64,000 nucleotides of DNA from Sycobia sp. Sy_11 (lineage: Eukaryota > Arthropoda > Insecta > Hymenoptera > Epichrysomallidae): assembly GCA_018907035.1 (NCBI GenBank), contig JACCIC010000035.1, positions 1,302,001 to 1,366,000 of the forward strand, in the 5' to 3' direction. The notes below the pieces were generated by a model that was given only the letters and a program-made list of their open reading frames with translations, was not told where the DNA came from and searched no databases. Below, piece after piece: positions 36,651 to 47,480 of the stretch (within the stretch, counting starts at the first letter, position 1; every line of letters begins with the position of its first letter). The position numbers and the translations under genes were made by a program.

Positions 36651-38449
36651 GTTTTTTTGCTCATTGAAATCTATGAGAAACTTTTTCATTTAAGCCAAAC
36701 TACCCCTTTCTAGGACTATGACGATAAATTTAGAGGTGGATTATTTTTGATGTGTAACGAAAATAATTAATGGGAGAGAGAGCTTAATTTCGACGGTTTG
36801 AAAAGCTGCACCGATTTTTTCTTATTGCATAATATACAGTAACATCGAACATCTTATGTCCGCATAAAATAAATTGTTATCTTCGTTATCGAAATTATTA
36901 CAGAATCAAGTATTTAAAAATTTTTCAAGCGTACAATTACAATTTCTAGTTGAAATTACAATTAACAAATTCCAATTTTTCATAATTAATATAATAAGCT
37001 TATAGCATTATATTGAGTTTTATATATTTGAACAACATATAATAATCATACAATCAAAGCTAATTTATTATTGTATATATTAAATGAAAAATGCCGACGA
37101 CTATTTTCACAATATTTCTTATTATAGTATAATATTACCTTTAACAACGTTCGTTATATTCTATTTTTGTTTTTTATTTTGTTTTCTTATATGTTTCAAA
37201 AATTAATTCAAGCTTATCAGTCTATCGCATACGTTGCAAGTAAATTTCCAACAGGAAATTTGAATAATTGTACCTATATTGATTTTATGTAGTATTCTAT
37301 TTTCCTGTTTTCTATCTCACCAACAATATTAGCATATTGATTAAACGGGCTACTATTATTGATCTGATTATTAGTTAAGATATCTAAGAAGTACAACGCA
37401 GAAAAAAACGCAAATTCCATATTATAATGCAAAAAATTTCAAAACTCAAAATTTTCATATAATATATTTGTTGCGAACAGAAATATAAGGTCTTCTCTGA
37501 GAATATGATTCATATTTTTAAAATTTAATCTCGTAATTAATAGTAATATTATTATTGTATTTAATGATTGGCGCATATTAAAGAGTTGTATCTATTTAAG
37601 TTGAAGAACAATTATTTTTCATGCGTTAACTAACAGTTTTGTTATTATACAACTTATTTATATCAAAGTTTTATTACATACGCGATACTCTTGCCAAATC
37701 GATTAATTCTAACGAACGTCTAGTAAATTGAACTGCGACAACACAGTATAATAAAATAAATTATTTTAAATTTTTGACACCGTTCATTCCTATTATTCAA
37801 GAAATTTATTATAAGGAACGAGTACGAGTCGATTGAGTACGCTAAAGCTAAAATTTAAAAGTTCTTCGATTACAACGCGAGACATTCATATAACATTTTT
37901 AAAAAATAAGATATCTGTTCCGCTTTATTTTCCGATCTATAGTAGCAATTTGGCATATGCACGTTAAGACCTCCAAGCCTTAAAATACTCCATTGATCAA
38001 ATAAATTAAAAAAAATCTCATTAAATTATAACGATTTTCTAAGAACATAATTCGTTATTTGAAATCAACGAAAAATTAACCTCTTATGTAATAAATTTCT
38101 GTCGATTAATATGCTGACATATTTTCAATATTTAAATATGCCGATTATTGTTCAGGTGTATTTTGTACATAGCGTATTTATAGAACATTCTTTAAAATAA
38201 AATGGGATTCATTTAAATCTTATATCTTTGTATTTTTAATACGAGATTTAATATTTATCGATAATTTTAATAAATGATAAATTAAATGATTGTTTTTCAA
38301 TAAAACTGTATTTATAGCCGTGTATTGGATTTGTAAAAATAAAGCATTACAATTTGAATAACTGAATAAAGAACTCGGTATAATTGAATTCTAGAATATA
38401 TTCAATAATGCCTATATATAGATTAAATGAGCTAATATTTTTATCGGTT
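36651..38449. other. AT-rich desert
   Basis: 1.8 kb of AT-rich DNA with no frame above 60 codons on either strand, no microsatellite and no structured motif that I can support. Confidence 0.65.
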
Positions 38450-38737
38450 TTACAATCTTTTTATAACTAACTCATATTTACCATTATAATGGCAGTCAGA
38501 TTCTTCCTTTTTAAAATCAGTACCGCAGAATCGAAATGTAAAAAAAAAAATAATTTTGTCGAGGAAGGGTAAGCGGAATCGACCCTTGATAAAAAAAATG
38601 TTCGCATCAATAACATTAATAATATAATCTCCACAGATTATCAATTGTTCGCTGTAATTATCGATAATAAAAATTTTCACGAATAGACGCTGGCGTACTT
38701 TTTTCACGCCAATGCCGCAAAATTTGCGACTGCTCAT
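38450..38737 (-). CDS. Unidentified 95-residue open frame
   Basis: A 95-codon ATG-to-stop frame in AT-rich DNA, where frames this long are uncommon. The start (MSSRKFCGIGVKKVRQRLF) is basic, the middle is rich in Ile and Phe, and the end is charged. Two T-runs on the coding strand give the Phe clusters, so part of the hydrophobic look comes from base composition. No domain, splice site or poly(A) signal supports it. It could be a chance frame or an old transposon piece. Confidence 0.15.
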   Translation of the reverse strand: MSSRKFCGIGVKKVRQRLFVKIFIIDNYSEQLIICGDYIINVIDANIFFIKGRFRLPFLDKIIFFFTFRFCGTDFKKEESDCHYNGKYELVIKRL

Positions 38738-39450
38738 TAGAGATTTGTGATACGTGGGTACACGTGGACCGTATTAAAATCAATTTTGCGGCTTAGAATA
38801 TCAAATCGTCAGTGAGATGACGGATGGTCGGAGCATCTCTTTTCCTCTCGGGGCGAGTTTGTTCTCACGCATTAACAACCCTTATGCTAATTTATCTACC
38901 TTCGACAATATATGTGTGTGTGTGTGTACGTGTGTATACTATGTACGTGAATGTCGCCGACGATGCGCGCTTGACTTTGAGATGGAACGGCTGCACGGTA
39001 AACACGCTGCTTTACCGAACGCCAATATTATTACATTAAATTCATTTAGCTTCTAATTTCAAATAGTATATTTTATAATTATCTATCGCAAAATATTATG
39101 AAAAACTTAAGTATTCTGTATATAAATGTGAATTCCATTCTACCAAGGGAAAATTTATTATTACTAATCATATTATGCATTCATACAAGTATATGTAGAT
39201 TATTTTTTTGGAAAAATCATTAACTTCCGTTAAGCGTATGATACAGTAATTATTAAAATATGAAATAATGTTTCATTTGTTATTCTTGATATTATTGTCA
39301 GATTATTAAATTTTCTTATCAGACCTATAGTGATGACTTTGTCTTTGAACTAATTCTTCCAGTCGATTTGTTATAGATCTAGGAGGGGAAAAAAATATCG
39401 TCGGAACGTAGCGTCAACCGGGATATAATAAGCGATATCAATAGAGCCGA
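38738..39450. other. Mixed, mostly AT-rich DNA
   Basis: A short GC-richer patch at 38,750-39,020 includes a TG run near 38,912-38,926. The rest is AT-rich. No supported gene. Confidence 0.5.
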
Positions 39451-39777
39451 GGTCATTGATACATTTGAATACCGATCGTCAAATCCTCGGCTTCCGTTCA
39501 CACAGACCCGGTCGCGTCGACTCGGCTATTGCCCCCGCGCACGGATCCACCCTAAACGGGCCGACGATTGTCGCCGAACAATCTCGGCCCATCGAAGAAA
39601 CCCATAAATCTGGATCGACTGCTCGCTGCGGCTACTAAGACGCTTATACACGCCACTTCCTCCCCCTCCTGTCCCATGGTGTCGAGCGCGCGCGCGCGCC
39701 TTTAAAATTTTTCCAGAGTGTCGCGCCGCACGCACCCCGTGCCCCTCCCGTTTCCCCGTACCCCAGTCGTGTACTCG

Positions 39778-39778
<1 letters not shown>

Positions 39779-39811
<33 letters not shown>
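39779..39811. repeat. TA-TG compound microsatellite
   Basis: A TA array passing directly into a TG array. Confidence 0.93.
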
Positions 39812-39922
39812 CATAACACAGGTTCCCATCGAAGTTCCCGCGCGGCCGCAACAAAACTCAAATATATATCTTATTTACATATCGGGCGATGGATGGTGGC
39901 GGGGTCCATTACCATATTCCTC

Positions 39923-39924
<2 letters not shown>

Positions 39925-39968
<44 letters not shown>
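39925..39968. repeat. TA microsatellite
   Basis: About 22 TA units, only 110 bases after the previous array. Confidence 0.95.
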
Positions 39969-39972
<4 letters not shown>

Positions 39973-40555
39973 CATAACGCGCTAGCTCTATACGTGCCAA
40001 CGCATGCGGGGCAAAGAGTATACGTATAGGAGAAGGTACGAACGCGCACTCAAGAGGGTGGGGTGGAGGGAGGTGGGGGAATGAAGACCCAGCGAAACGG
40101 AGGAAGGTTGTTAAAAAAAAAAGGAAAGAACGAGCGAGCTTAAGGGGTGGCTCTCCTTCCACCGCGTCGATACGCGTATAATACAGTCACGTATATTTGT
40201 CATTCTCCGCGAAGTTTTTATCGCCGAAACAGTCATTTCGGCCTTGCATCGAGGGCCGCCACCTCTGTGCCTTCGATTACGCTGTCGCTATTGTCGGGGC
40301 GACGGGACGCGAGTCTCTTGGCCATTGTTCGATAGCCGACGAGACGCGCAGCTGCGAGTCGAGGAAAAAAACAGCTCGAGGAAAATCGAAAATGCCAAAA
40401 AAAAAAAAAAAAAAAAAAACAACGGACCGCGATCGGAACTATATCGGGACATTGGGATATTTGTACTATAGATGTATATATGGATATACATCGACCAGGG
40501 CGATGGTGTTTGATACAGAGAAAAAAACCTCCCGATGTATAGATATAATATAAAC

Positions 40556-40558
<3 letters not shown>

Positions 40559-40591
<33 letters not shown>
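40559..40591. repeat. TG microsatellite
   Basis: Sixteen TG units. Confidence 0.95.
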
Positions 40592-40595
<4 letters not shown>

Positions 40596-41060
40596 TGCGT
40601 ATATTCTTGCCGGGCGTGCGTGCGTGCAGCGGAGGTGCCGCCACGAAGGATGCAGTAGCGGGTTTATAGTTGACGGGGGGAAGGTGAGGGGGGCCTTTTA
40701 TTGAGCCAGGTGGAGGGACGGACCAAGGTCGCTCCGTCTTCTTCTCTCTGTCTCTCGATCGGGGCCTCGGCGAAGAAAAGGGTTGCGAAGGCCGATCGAT
40801 GAGTGCCGGATTAGCATTACTAGCTCTGGATCTTCGGCGCTCACGCTCTCTTTCTCTCCTGCACGTAATGGGCGCATAATTTAAAAAATTTAGAGCCACT
40901 TCCGATATGTGAGAACCTACGATCCGAGCGTGGCAGAGCGTTCGTGCGTCAAAGGAAGCGATTGCAGATGGCACGCGCGAATTCGCTCCTATGGGAATTC
41001 GAAATTTTCGCGCTGCAGGAGAGCCACTTTCGCCTCCATGTTTGCCGTGAATTATCTCCC

Positions 41061-41700
41061 ATCAGACCATCGTTATCTTCGTAATAAATAAATAATTTGC
41101 ATAACTGTTGTAATTTTTATAGAAATTTTATTGTATGCATTACTTGCATTATCTATATTTTTAACTGGTATTTTTAAAAAAATATCGTACAGTCAATCCT
41201 GTATTTGTCTCAAACTATAAATATTTAAATTCAAAGCTTTGTGTTGATCCCCTTTATATACAAGTTTTTTCAGCCGTTATATACGGCCGTGGTTACATTC
41301 TACCTAAAACCAGTATGAAACAGTTTCGTCAGTGGAATTAGTTAATCAATCTTAATGAAATCAATCTTAATACATTTTTATGACAAATTCGATGTATTTA
41401 AATGAAAAAATATGTTGAAAAAAGTTAAAAAATTAAAAAAAAGATTTGACAAAATTAAGTAAAGAACTGTTTATTGAACAATTTTATTATTGCAATGTTG
41501 TAGTGAAAAATAAAAATTAAAATAAATAAAAAAAGTAGTAAAAAGTTTTTCATATGATAAGGCATCATAGTATATTTGAAAGACCTTATTTCCTAATATA
41601 ATATTCAAATATATATACTGCTAATTTTTTAGCCACTATTTATTTATATGGAATAAAAAAAAGTTCTGGCCAGCAAAACTAATGTTATACGATGTACTCT
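41061..41700. other. AT-rich DNA
   Basis: AT-rich, with no supported feature. It lies downstream, on the minus strand, of the candidate gene end at 41,816, so it would be intergenic if that model is right. Confidence 0.5.
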
Positions 41701-41710
41701 TTTATTTATT
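41701..41710 (-). terminator. Poly(A) signal for the candidate exon
   Basis: Two overlapping AATAAA hexamers on the minus strand, about 106 bases after the TAA stop of the candidate exon at 41,816-41,959. The spacing suits a short insect 3' UTR. Confidence 0.35.
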
Positions 41711-41815
41711 CCATAAAATTGAATTCCATTTGATATCGGCTTTCTTCAGACGGATGCCAAAATAGCATCAATGCAGCATTCGCTTGCATGCATACAAATT
41801 AGTTGAGTGAAAGAT

Positions 41816-41959
41816 TTAGACCAAATACAAATCATCGCGTAAAGTATCATTTTCTCTTAAACCAAAAATATGTGAAAAGCTTTGAATCCAAGTTCGATTC
41901 AAGTCAGTACTACTGTTTGTTTTATTTGATTTGTTTAATGTCGTATCGCCCTTACCGTT
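41816..41959 (-). CDS. Candidate terminal exon, unknown protein
   Basis: On the minus strand a T-rich tract ending in AG at 41,960-41,961 is followed by 47 in-frame codons and a TAA stop. The predicted peptide is polar and Asn/Ser/Thr-rich at first, then mixed (NRTWIQSFSHIFGLRENDTL), and ends in Asp/Leu/Val. The acceptor would be in phase 0. The frame is also open upstream to an ATG at 42,004. An AATAAATAAA signal follows the stop by about 106 bases. Codon use is protein-like despite the AT-rich setting. I do not recognise the family, and no matching upstream exon was found by eye. This is one of the better gene candidates in the window. Confidence 0.35.
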   Translation of the reverse strand, partial: NGKGDTTLNKSNKTNSSTDLNRTWIQSFSHIFGLRENDTLRDDLYLV

Positions 41960-42004
41960 CTTAGGGACAAAAATACTAAGACTACTTTGTATTAAAGTAT
42001 ACAT

Positions 42005-43020
42005 ACGAAGAGTTAGTTTAGATGAAAATTTTATGAAAATTTATTAAACATATCCAGAAAGAAGACTTTAGCCACACAAGACTGTACAAAGAATAATTAT
42101 GACGTAAGTATAATAAATTTTTTTGATGTTAATAATAAAATGATAGCAGAACAAGTGAGCTGTAAAACGAAATTGGATCTTCGATTGCTTTGTCGTCGAA
42201 GAAAAAAACGAGATATGACATCTAAGCCATAAAACTCGATTGAATGCTTTTCTCCAATGCGAATTGAAAAACGCCGTATTGTCCGCCGTATTACCCTTTT
42301 AATGGAATAATCCTGGAAGCCGAACCGTTACGACACTCCGAGGCAGCGATCGCTCGGCGTCCCGATGAACGTCAAAATTTTCTCTAACCCTCTTATATAA
42401 AAATACGTGGCAGCGAAGTCAATGCGCCGCGGCGACGCTCGGCAATTGGTCGAGGAGCTCCCGGCGGAGCGTCGTGGCAGAAGGAGGGTGGGATGTGGGG
42501 GGGGAGTTTGGAGGAAGGGCGCTCTCATTGTTCGCGGCGACGCCCGCGCACGGGGCGAGTCGAGCTACTCTGGAAATCGAGAGCGAAGAAGAAAGACAGC
42601 GGGCCCGCGCAGGTAAAAGACCTCCTCGGTTTCCATTGTCGGGACGGACGCGCGGGTGATGTCTCTGCGCCGCGGCGCGGAACCTCTCCCCCCCCCTCCC
42701 CCCTCACGCCACCTCCCCCGGCGGCACGACCGCACGGTCGCGTATCCATATACGCGGGGATCGGAAGAAATGCGCGGCTCGCCCGCGTTACGGACGAAAA
42801 GCGATATCCATTGGAGGGAGCGGGGTGGATGTGGGGGGGGGGGAGGGCACTCTCGGCCTTGTCTGCGCGCGCGCGGTGACGAACGACGAAGACGTCGACG
42901 TCGACGGCGACTGCTACGGAAGCGCGGGACCATCCTGGGGATTGGAAACGCGAGACGCGCCGCTGTCGCTCCCAACAAAGCCGAGCGAGACAGGTATATA
43001 GCTGTATAGAACATCCATAA
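42005..43020. other. AT-rich then GC-rich block
   Basis: AT-rich to about 42,290, then CpG-rich to 43,000 with a poly(G) run at 42,833-42,843 and a CGTCGACGTCGACG-type palindromic run near 42,890-42,905. Frames in the GC part are artefacts of stop-poor DNA. Confidence 0.5.
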
Positions 43021-43416
43021 GAGTCCACCAAGATTAATTCACCGCCGCCTTGTCCAAGACTTCCCTTTACACAATTCCACGCTCTCGTTATTCTTTTACT
43101 CTTCTAGTTACTAGTCTTACCGAACGAGTTGAACTTGTCGGGTATTACTTCTAGGCAGTGTGCTAGAGGTCAAAAAACTCGCTATTTTCCCGGTTCTTCG
43201 TCTTGCTTTGTAGCTCTTGTTTTACTTTTGTTTTTTTTCTTTTTTTTCCAGCTCAAACTCTATTATTATTTCAGTGATTGATATTGGTATAATTCCATGT
43301 GATACCTCAGCTACAATAACTATAATCTAAGTACTCTGTATATATTATTCGCTAACTAAACATTATGCACAATGATCAGTCCACAATCTCTTCCTTTCTA
43401 AAGATATTGTTTATTC
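43021..43416. other. AT-rich DNA
   Basis: AT-rich with T-runs near 43,220-43,250. An AATAAA on the minus strand at 43,410-43,415 belongs with the exon candidate that follows. No other feature. Confidence 0.45.
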
Positions 43417-43605
43417 TTATTGGTTGAATTCGCATTCCATTCTAATTCCATTGCAGTCGTACTGTATAACCAAAGAAAGTTTGTTTCTTATGAAAAGCTC
43501 CATTTTTTGCAGTAGTTTTTCAGCACTTTTGATAGCACCTACCACATTTTCAACAGTTATTGTTAATTTAAGTTTGTCTGATTTTATCCACATTATCATA
43601 AGTAA
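43417..43605 (-). CDS. Candidate terminal exon, unknown helical protein
   Basis: A minus-strand frame of 62 codons to a TAA, starting just after a TATAG acceptor-like word at 43,606-43,610. Its first in-frame ATG is at 43,599. The peptide has a strongly protein-like pattern: alternating Lys/Leu/Ile (SDKLKLTITVENVVGAIKSA), an amphipathic helix over about residues 18-40, and a Cys/Glu-containing end. The stop codon is one base from an AATAAA, so the 3' UTR would be very short. The polypyrimidine tract upstream is weak. I recognise no family. It cannot be in the same transcript's coding part as the exon at 41,816, because it ends in a stop. Confidence 0.3.
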   Translation of the reverse strand, partial: LLMIMWIKSDKLKLTITVENVVGAIKSAEKLLQKMELFIRNKLSLVIQYDCNGIRMECEFNQ

Positions 43606-43970
43606 CTATAATTATTTGCTTTTATAGAAGCAAAGACTTTTATAGAGTAATAGGAGTATTACTCGTATATGAGTTTTATTGACGTACCTGTACTCGCCTG
43701 TAAATAAATTGTTTTTAGAAAACTAGAAGCAAATATTATTGTAAACTCAATCTACTATGCATAGACGATAGTAAATGTATCTTTATTTATACGCTTCGAA
43801 ATTAATACACTGCTTCGATCAAAAAAAATTACATTTTGTCTTGCATCATTCGTATTGCAAAAAATTACCTGCATTGTCAATTATTGAGCAAATCTATCAG
43901 ACGATGAATGATAAAACTTATTTTCTTTTGGACGTAATATATTTTCACATGATTCCGGCTCCCAGTACAG
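43606..43970. other. AT-rich DNA
   Basis: No feature beyond scattered TATA-like words. An upstream exon for the minus-strand candidate was not found here. Confidence 0.45.
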
Positions 43971-45340
43971 GCGGCGCAGTTGAGTCCTCGAGTGGCAAAA
44001 CAGAAATTAATGTAATAGACGGAGCGCATGAGCCTCGGATCGGATCTTAATCGATCCCGACGAGTGTTTATTATCCGATTGTGTCCTCGGCGTCCCCGCT
44101 TAGGTTATTGTGCGAGGCGACCAATCGCTGAATATTTATCGCCAAAGTCGCGCATCACGGAGCGACACAATCAAAAGGCCACTCGAGAGCCCAATGGATC
44201 GGCGGTGAGGCGGAGGTCGTGCCGACGAGCATGTGAAAAAAAAATACATCGGGCTCCGTCGCTCTCACCCCCCGCCTCTCACTCACTCTTTCTCTCTCTC
44301 TCTCTCTCTCTTCTCTATCTCACCGTCGACGGGAATAAGCGACGGCGCTTTATCCACGGAACCTCGCATAAAAGCATTAGCAACATTTTATCCCTTAATA
44401 TATTATTCCTCATCGGGCGATCGGGGAGGGGACGGAGGGGACTGATACTACCGGCGCTATGCATCCACTCGCCGATCGCGCGCGACGCATCCGCATCCTA
44501 GGAGCCTCAGACGGCGGCTGGAGCCGGAGAGTAGCGGCGGGGCGGGGAGGGAGGATGGGAGGGGGGGGGGGGTAGCGCGAGTCAGAGAGGCGGGCAGAGG
44601 TGAAAGGAGCGCGCGCGCGCGTGTACGTTTGAGCGGTCGGGTCGCTCGCGAGAATGCACGTACGATGCAAATTTCTTCGTATGCAAATTGCCCGGGAGGT
44701 ATGCAAATGCCCCCCCGAACATGTGTTCGTCTTCGAACCCTTCTTCTGCTCTCCTCGGGATATTCGAGCGCTCCCCCCCCTCCCCCCTCGCCCCCCGAGC
44801 GCCGCTCTCTCGCTCGCTCGCCCCACCGTATTTGTATTTGTGTGCGTGCGCGCGAGTCCCCCCTGCGTTCCGTGTCTGCGGCGCCCTGCCAGCCCACCCT
44901 ACGCCCTTTCGAAGATGATCGGAACGCGAGCTAGTTTGCATATCTTGGATATTTCCTCTCATTGTATATCGGGAGCCATTGTCAGCCGTTACCGAGGGTA
45001 CCTCCCTCCCTCTCGCTCGCTCCGCAGCGGGCCGGTCTCACCCGCGGATGCCTCGCGGAGCTTTCACGTGGACGCGCCGCCGCGCGGGGCATTACGCCGG
45101 GCGGCGCTCCCGATCGTGCCGCGCGGGCCATTAATCCGTATCTCTTTTATATCCGCCGAGCGGATTGACAGATAGCTGCTGGGAGGTGTTCCCAGGATAT
45201 CGCCCGAGCCTCCGGGCCTCTGCAGTGTTAAAAAGGGCTTGCGCGCCCGGGCTGCTCGTCCCCCCGCGCAGTCGGAAGTCCTCTTCCGATTCACGGATAG
45301 GATGCGGCAGCGCGTTGCGCCGCGTTTATTGCCATCGCGC
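43971..45340. other. GC-rich block with POU and Sox sites
   Basis: CpG-rich DNA with a CT repeat at 44,290-44,312, a poly(G) run at 44,561-44,572 and the POU cluster listed separately. A CCATTGT Sox site lies at 44,975-44,981 and a CATTAATCCG word (K50 homeodomain type, TAATCC) at 45,129-45,138. The overlapping frames of up to 173 codons are GC artefacts. The motif mix suggests an enhancer. Confidence 0.45.
44665..44708 (+). promoter_or_regulatory. Triple POU octamer cluster
   Basis: Three exact copies of the octamer ATGCAAAT, all on the plus strand, start at 44,665, 44,681 and 44,701. The octamer is the classic site of POU-domain factors (Oct, and in insects Nubbin/Pdm, Ventral veins lacking and relatives). 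A related TTTGCAT is at 44,935-44,941 and a Sox core at 44,975. The flanking DNA is GC-rich, so this is not a base-composition effect. POU and Sox proteins commonly act together on neural enhancers; that role here is inferred. Confidence 0.45.
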
Positions 45341-46030
45341 GTGTCATATACCTGTATTTCATGCTTTGCATTGTACCCAACACTCTACATTTTATGACGA
45401 TTCTCAGATGATAAAAAATATTACTCGAAATAGAAATTATTGCTAGGTTCCTGTGAAAAATGAGCGAGCGTTGAAAGCCTCCAAAATATTATCAATTATA
45501 TATAAGCGAATATTGATTGATATTAGCTTGATAAAAAATAAATTTGGATTTGATAGTTTTCAAAACGATTCGGAAAATTTTAATAAGATCAAAATAGTAC
45601 ACTTTATTGTCTATCACAATACTATCAAAAAATGAAAATCAGTAATTTCAATTACATATTCAATTATCGCTTACTAATAAAATAATTCAGAACTGAAGTA
45701 GAAAATATTAATTATTCCAAATATAATCGTTTTATTACAATCACTAAAGTTTCTTATCAAATTATCCACAAATTTTTTTACATCAGTTAATATGTTTTAT
45801 TGACAAGCGGTATCGAAATACTTATTGAATTTACAGATTCTTTTTTTTTTATTTAATGCGTAATAATATAAAACTTATTTGTTACGTCTATTGACCTATT
45901 TTATTACGCTACGTGACGCAAGTTCTGATGACGTTTTCAAATCCAATATAAAAAGAAGCATCCCTATGCCAAACACATTTTCTGTTTTCATGAGCGATTA
46001 ATCGTTGCAAGTTAAAATATATTGTTTCTC
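45341..46030. other. AT-rich DNA
   Basis: AT-rich with a T-run at 45,841-45,851. A 60-codon plus-strand frame at 45,453-45,635 is Lys/Ile/Asn-rich, as AT content predicts, and is not called. Confidence 0.5.
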
Positions 46031-46038
46031 CAAAATAT

Positions 46039-46059
46039 GTGTGTGTGTGTGTGTGTGTG
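46039..46059. repeat. GT microsatellite
   Basis: About ten GT units. Confidence 0.93.
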
Positions 46060-46391
46060 CGTCTGCGGGATTTCCGCCTGAACGCCTTTTAGCCGAAATA
46101 ATGGTAATTCTAAGCTCGCGGAGAGGATTGACGACCAGCAAGTGTGACAGCAGCGCGCTGAGCTCGCGGGTAAAAACAAGTTCATCCGTTGGAGCTTCGA
46201 GGCGGCGCGACGGCTACGCTACACGTATACAACAAGCCGTTGAGCGAACAAAAAGGCCAAAGTCGAAAAGAGCAAACGCGATATCGAATCGAGTTAACGA
46301 ACTTGGCGCGACTTAATGAAGCTGCGGACCGGAAAGGAAACGCGAGAGCGTAGATATGTAAGCGCGCGGGAGACGCGACGCGGCGCGACAA

Positions 46392-46420
<29 letters not shown>
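46392..46420. repeat. CGG trinucleotide repeat
   Basis: Nine to ten CGG units in GC-rich DNA. The corresponding Ala or Ala/Ala runs in two frames are not evidence of a gene. Confidence 0.93.
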
Positions 46421-46422
<2 letters not shown>

Positions 46423-46535
46423 AGGAAAGTATAATACAGTAAAGAGAGACGGAGAAAAGGGCGGAGGAACGTGAGAAAGCGCCTGAAACACAACCCTAAT
46501 CCCGATGCGAAGCGGCAAAACCTTCGAAAGGCAAC

Positions 46536-46537
<2 letters not shown>

Positions 46538-46590
<53 letters not shown>
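46538..46590. repeat. CT microsatellite
   Basis: CT repeat of about 26 units with one CTCA interruption near the end. Confidence 0.96.
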
Positions 46591-46733
46591 TTTCTATCTT
46601 TGTTTCCTTCTTCCGCTCTATACGTGTCGCGCTTACACACACACACACACATAATACATTCGACTTGCATCGCACGTCTCCACTCGATCCATCTCTAGAC
46701 CCTCTCTTACTCGCCAGCTTTATTTATCTGTTC

Positions 46734-46738
<5 letters not shown>

Positions 46739-46769
<31 letters not shown>
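46739..46769. repeat. CT microsatellite
   Basis: About 15 CT units, 150 bases after the preceding CT array. Confidence 0.94.
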
Positions 46770-46772
<3 letters not shown>

Positions 46773-47480
46773 GCAGCCGCACATGGCCGTTCCGCGGGAC
46801 TGTCTCCGCCGCTGCGGGCCCGATTAGCATATCGAAATTACGAAATAATCGAGCGCGAATCGAAGTACCCGTCCGAGGACTGGCCGGCATACACTTAGGA
46901 AACCAGTCTGATACGTATAGACGCGGCGTCATTGTTCGGAACCAGTTCACGCCCATTGTCAAGCGTGCATATATATATATATATGCGTGTACGGATGCAT
47001 CAGTCCCACTCACGATACTCACGCTGCTTCTTCTTGGAGGATGCGATACGACTGGTCCTAAGCGCGCGACGCTTTAGCATACTCGCTCGCACCACTCCGT
47101 CCCTTCGGCTTCAAAGATACGAGAGGCGAGATATTCATAATTATCGCGACCTGCGCGCGCGCGCGCGCATTGATTATTAAACGGCTCTTATTGTGATGAT
47201 CCAGGGCGTATATAGGTGTATAGTCTGCATAGTGACGAGAAGATAGCGATGGGCGCGCGACGAGTATCGTATCGGAACGTGCATCTCGGCGGGAAGAAAA
47301 ATAAGAATCGGAACGAGAGTGGGGACGGGAGGAACGAGCGCGAAGAGGTGATGCATAAATACATATGAGTATACAAATCGCCTGCCAAAGTGACGAACGG
47401 GAGGAAAGAGAGGAGCCTTTAATACGAGTCGTTCGCATATAATTGGATTCGTTTTCTTTTTCCTTGGAACGGCTCCGAGT

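Larger units (their letters stand above)
39451..41060. other. GC-rich block with TA, TG and A arrays
   Basis: Between the listed repeats the DNA is CpG-rich with purine-rich strands (40,030-40,140 and 40,670-40,720). A run of 23 A lies at 40,397-40,419. The frames, including one of 228 codons on the minus strand, cross the poly(A) and TG arrays and are not genes. Confidence 0.5.
46031..47480. other. Mixed block with GT, CGG and two CT arrays
   Basis: GC-rich DNA holding four microsatellites in 750 bases, listed separately. Two ATTGT Sox-like words lie near 46,931 and 46,956 (the second an exact CCATTGT at 46,954-46,960). Frames over the arrays are artefacts. Confidence 0.5.

Noticed and set aside
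43463..43486. miR-9-like seed (TCTTTGGTTATA) on the minus strand
   Set aside because: Only the first 11 bases match the miR-9 arm from memory. The following bases differ and there is no complementary arm within 80 bases, and the site lies inside a better coding-frame candidate.
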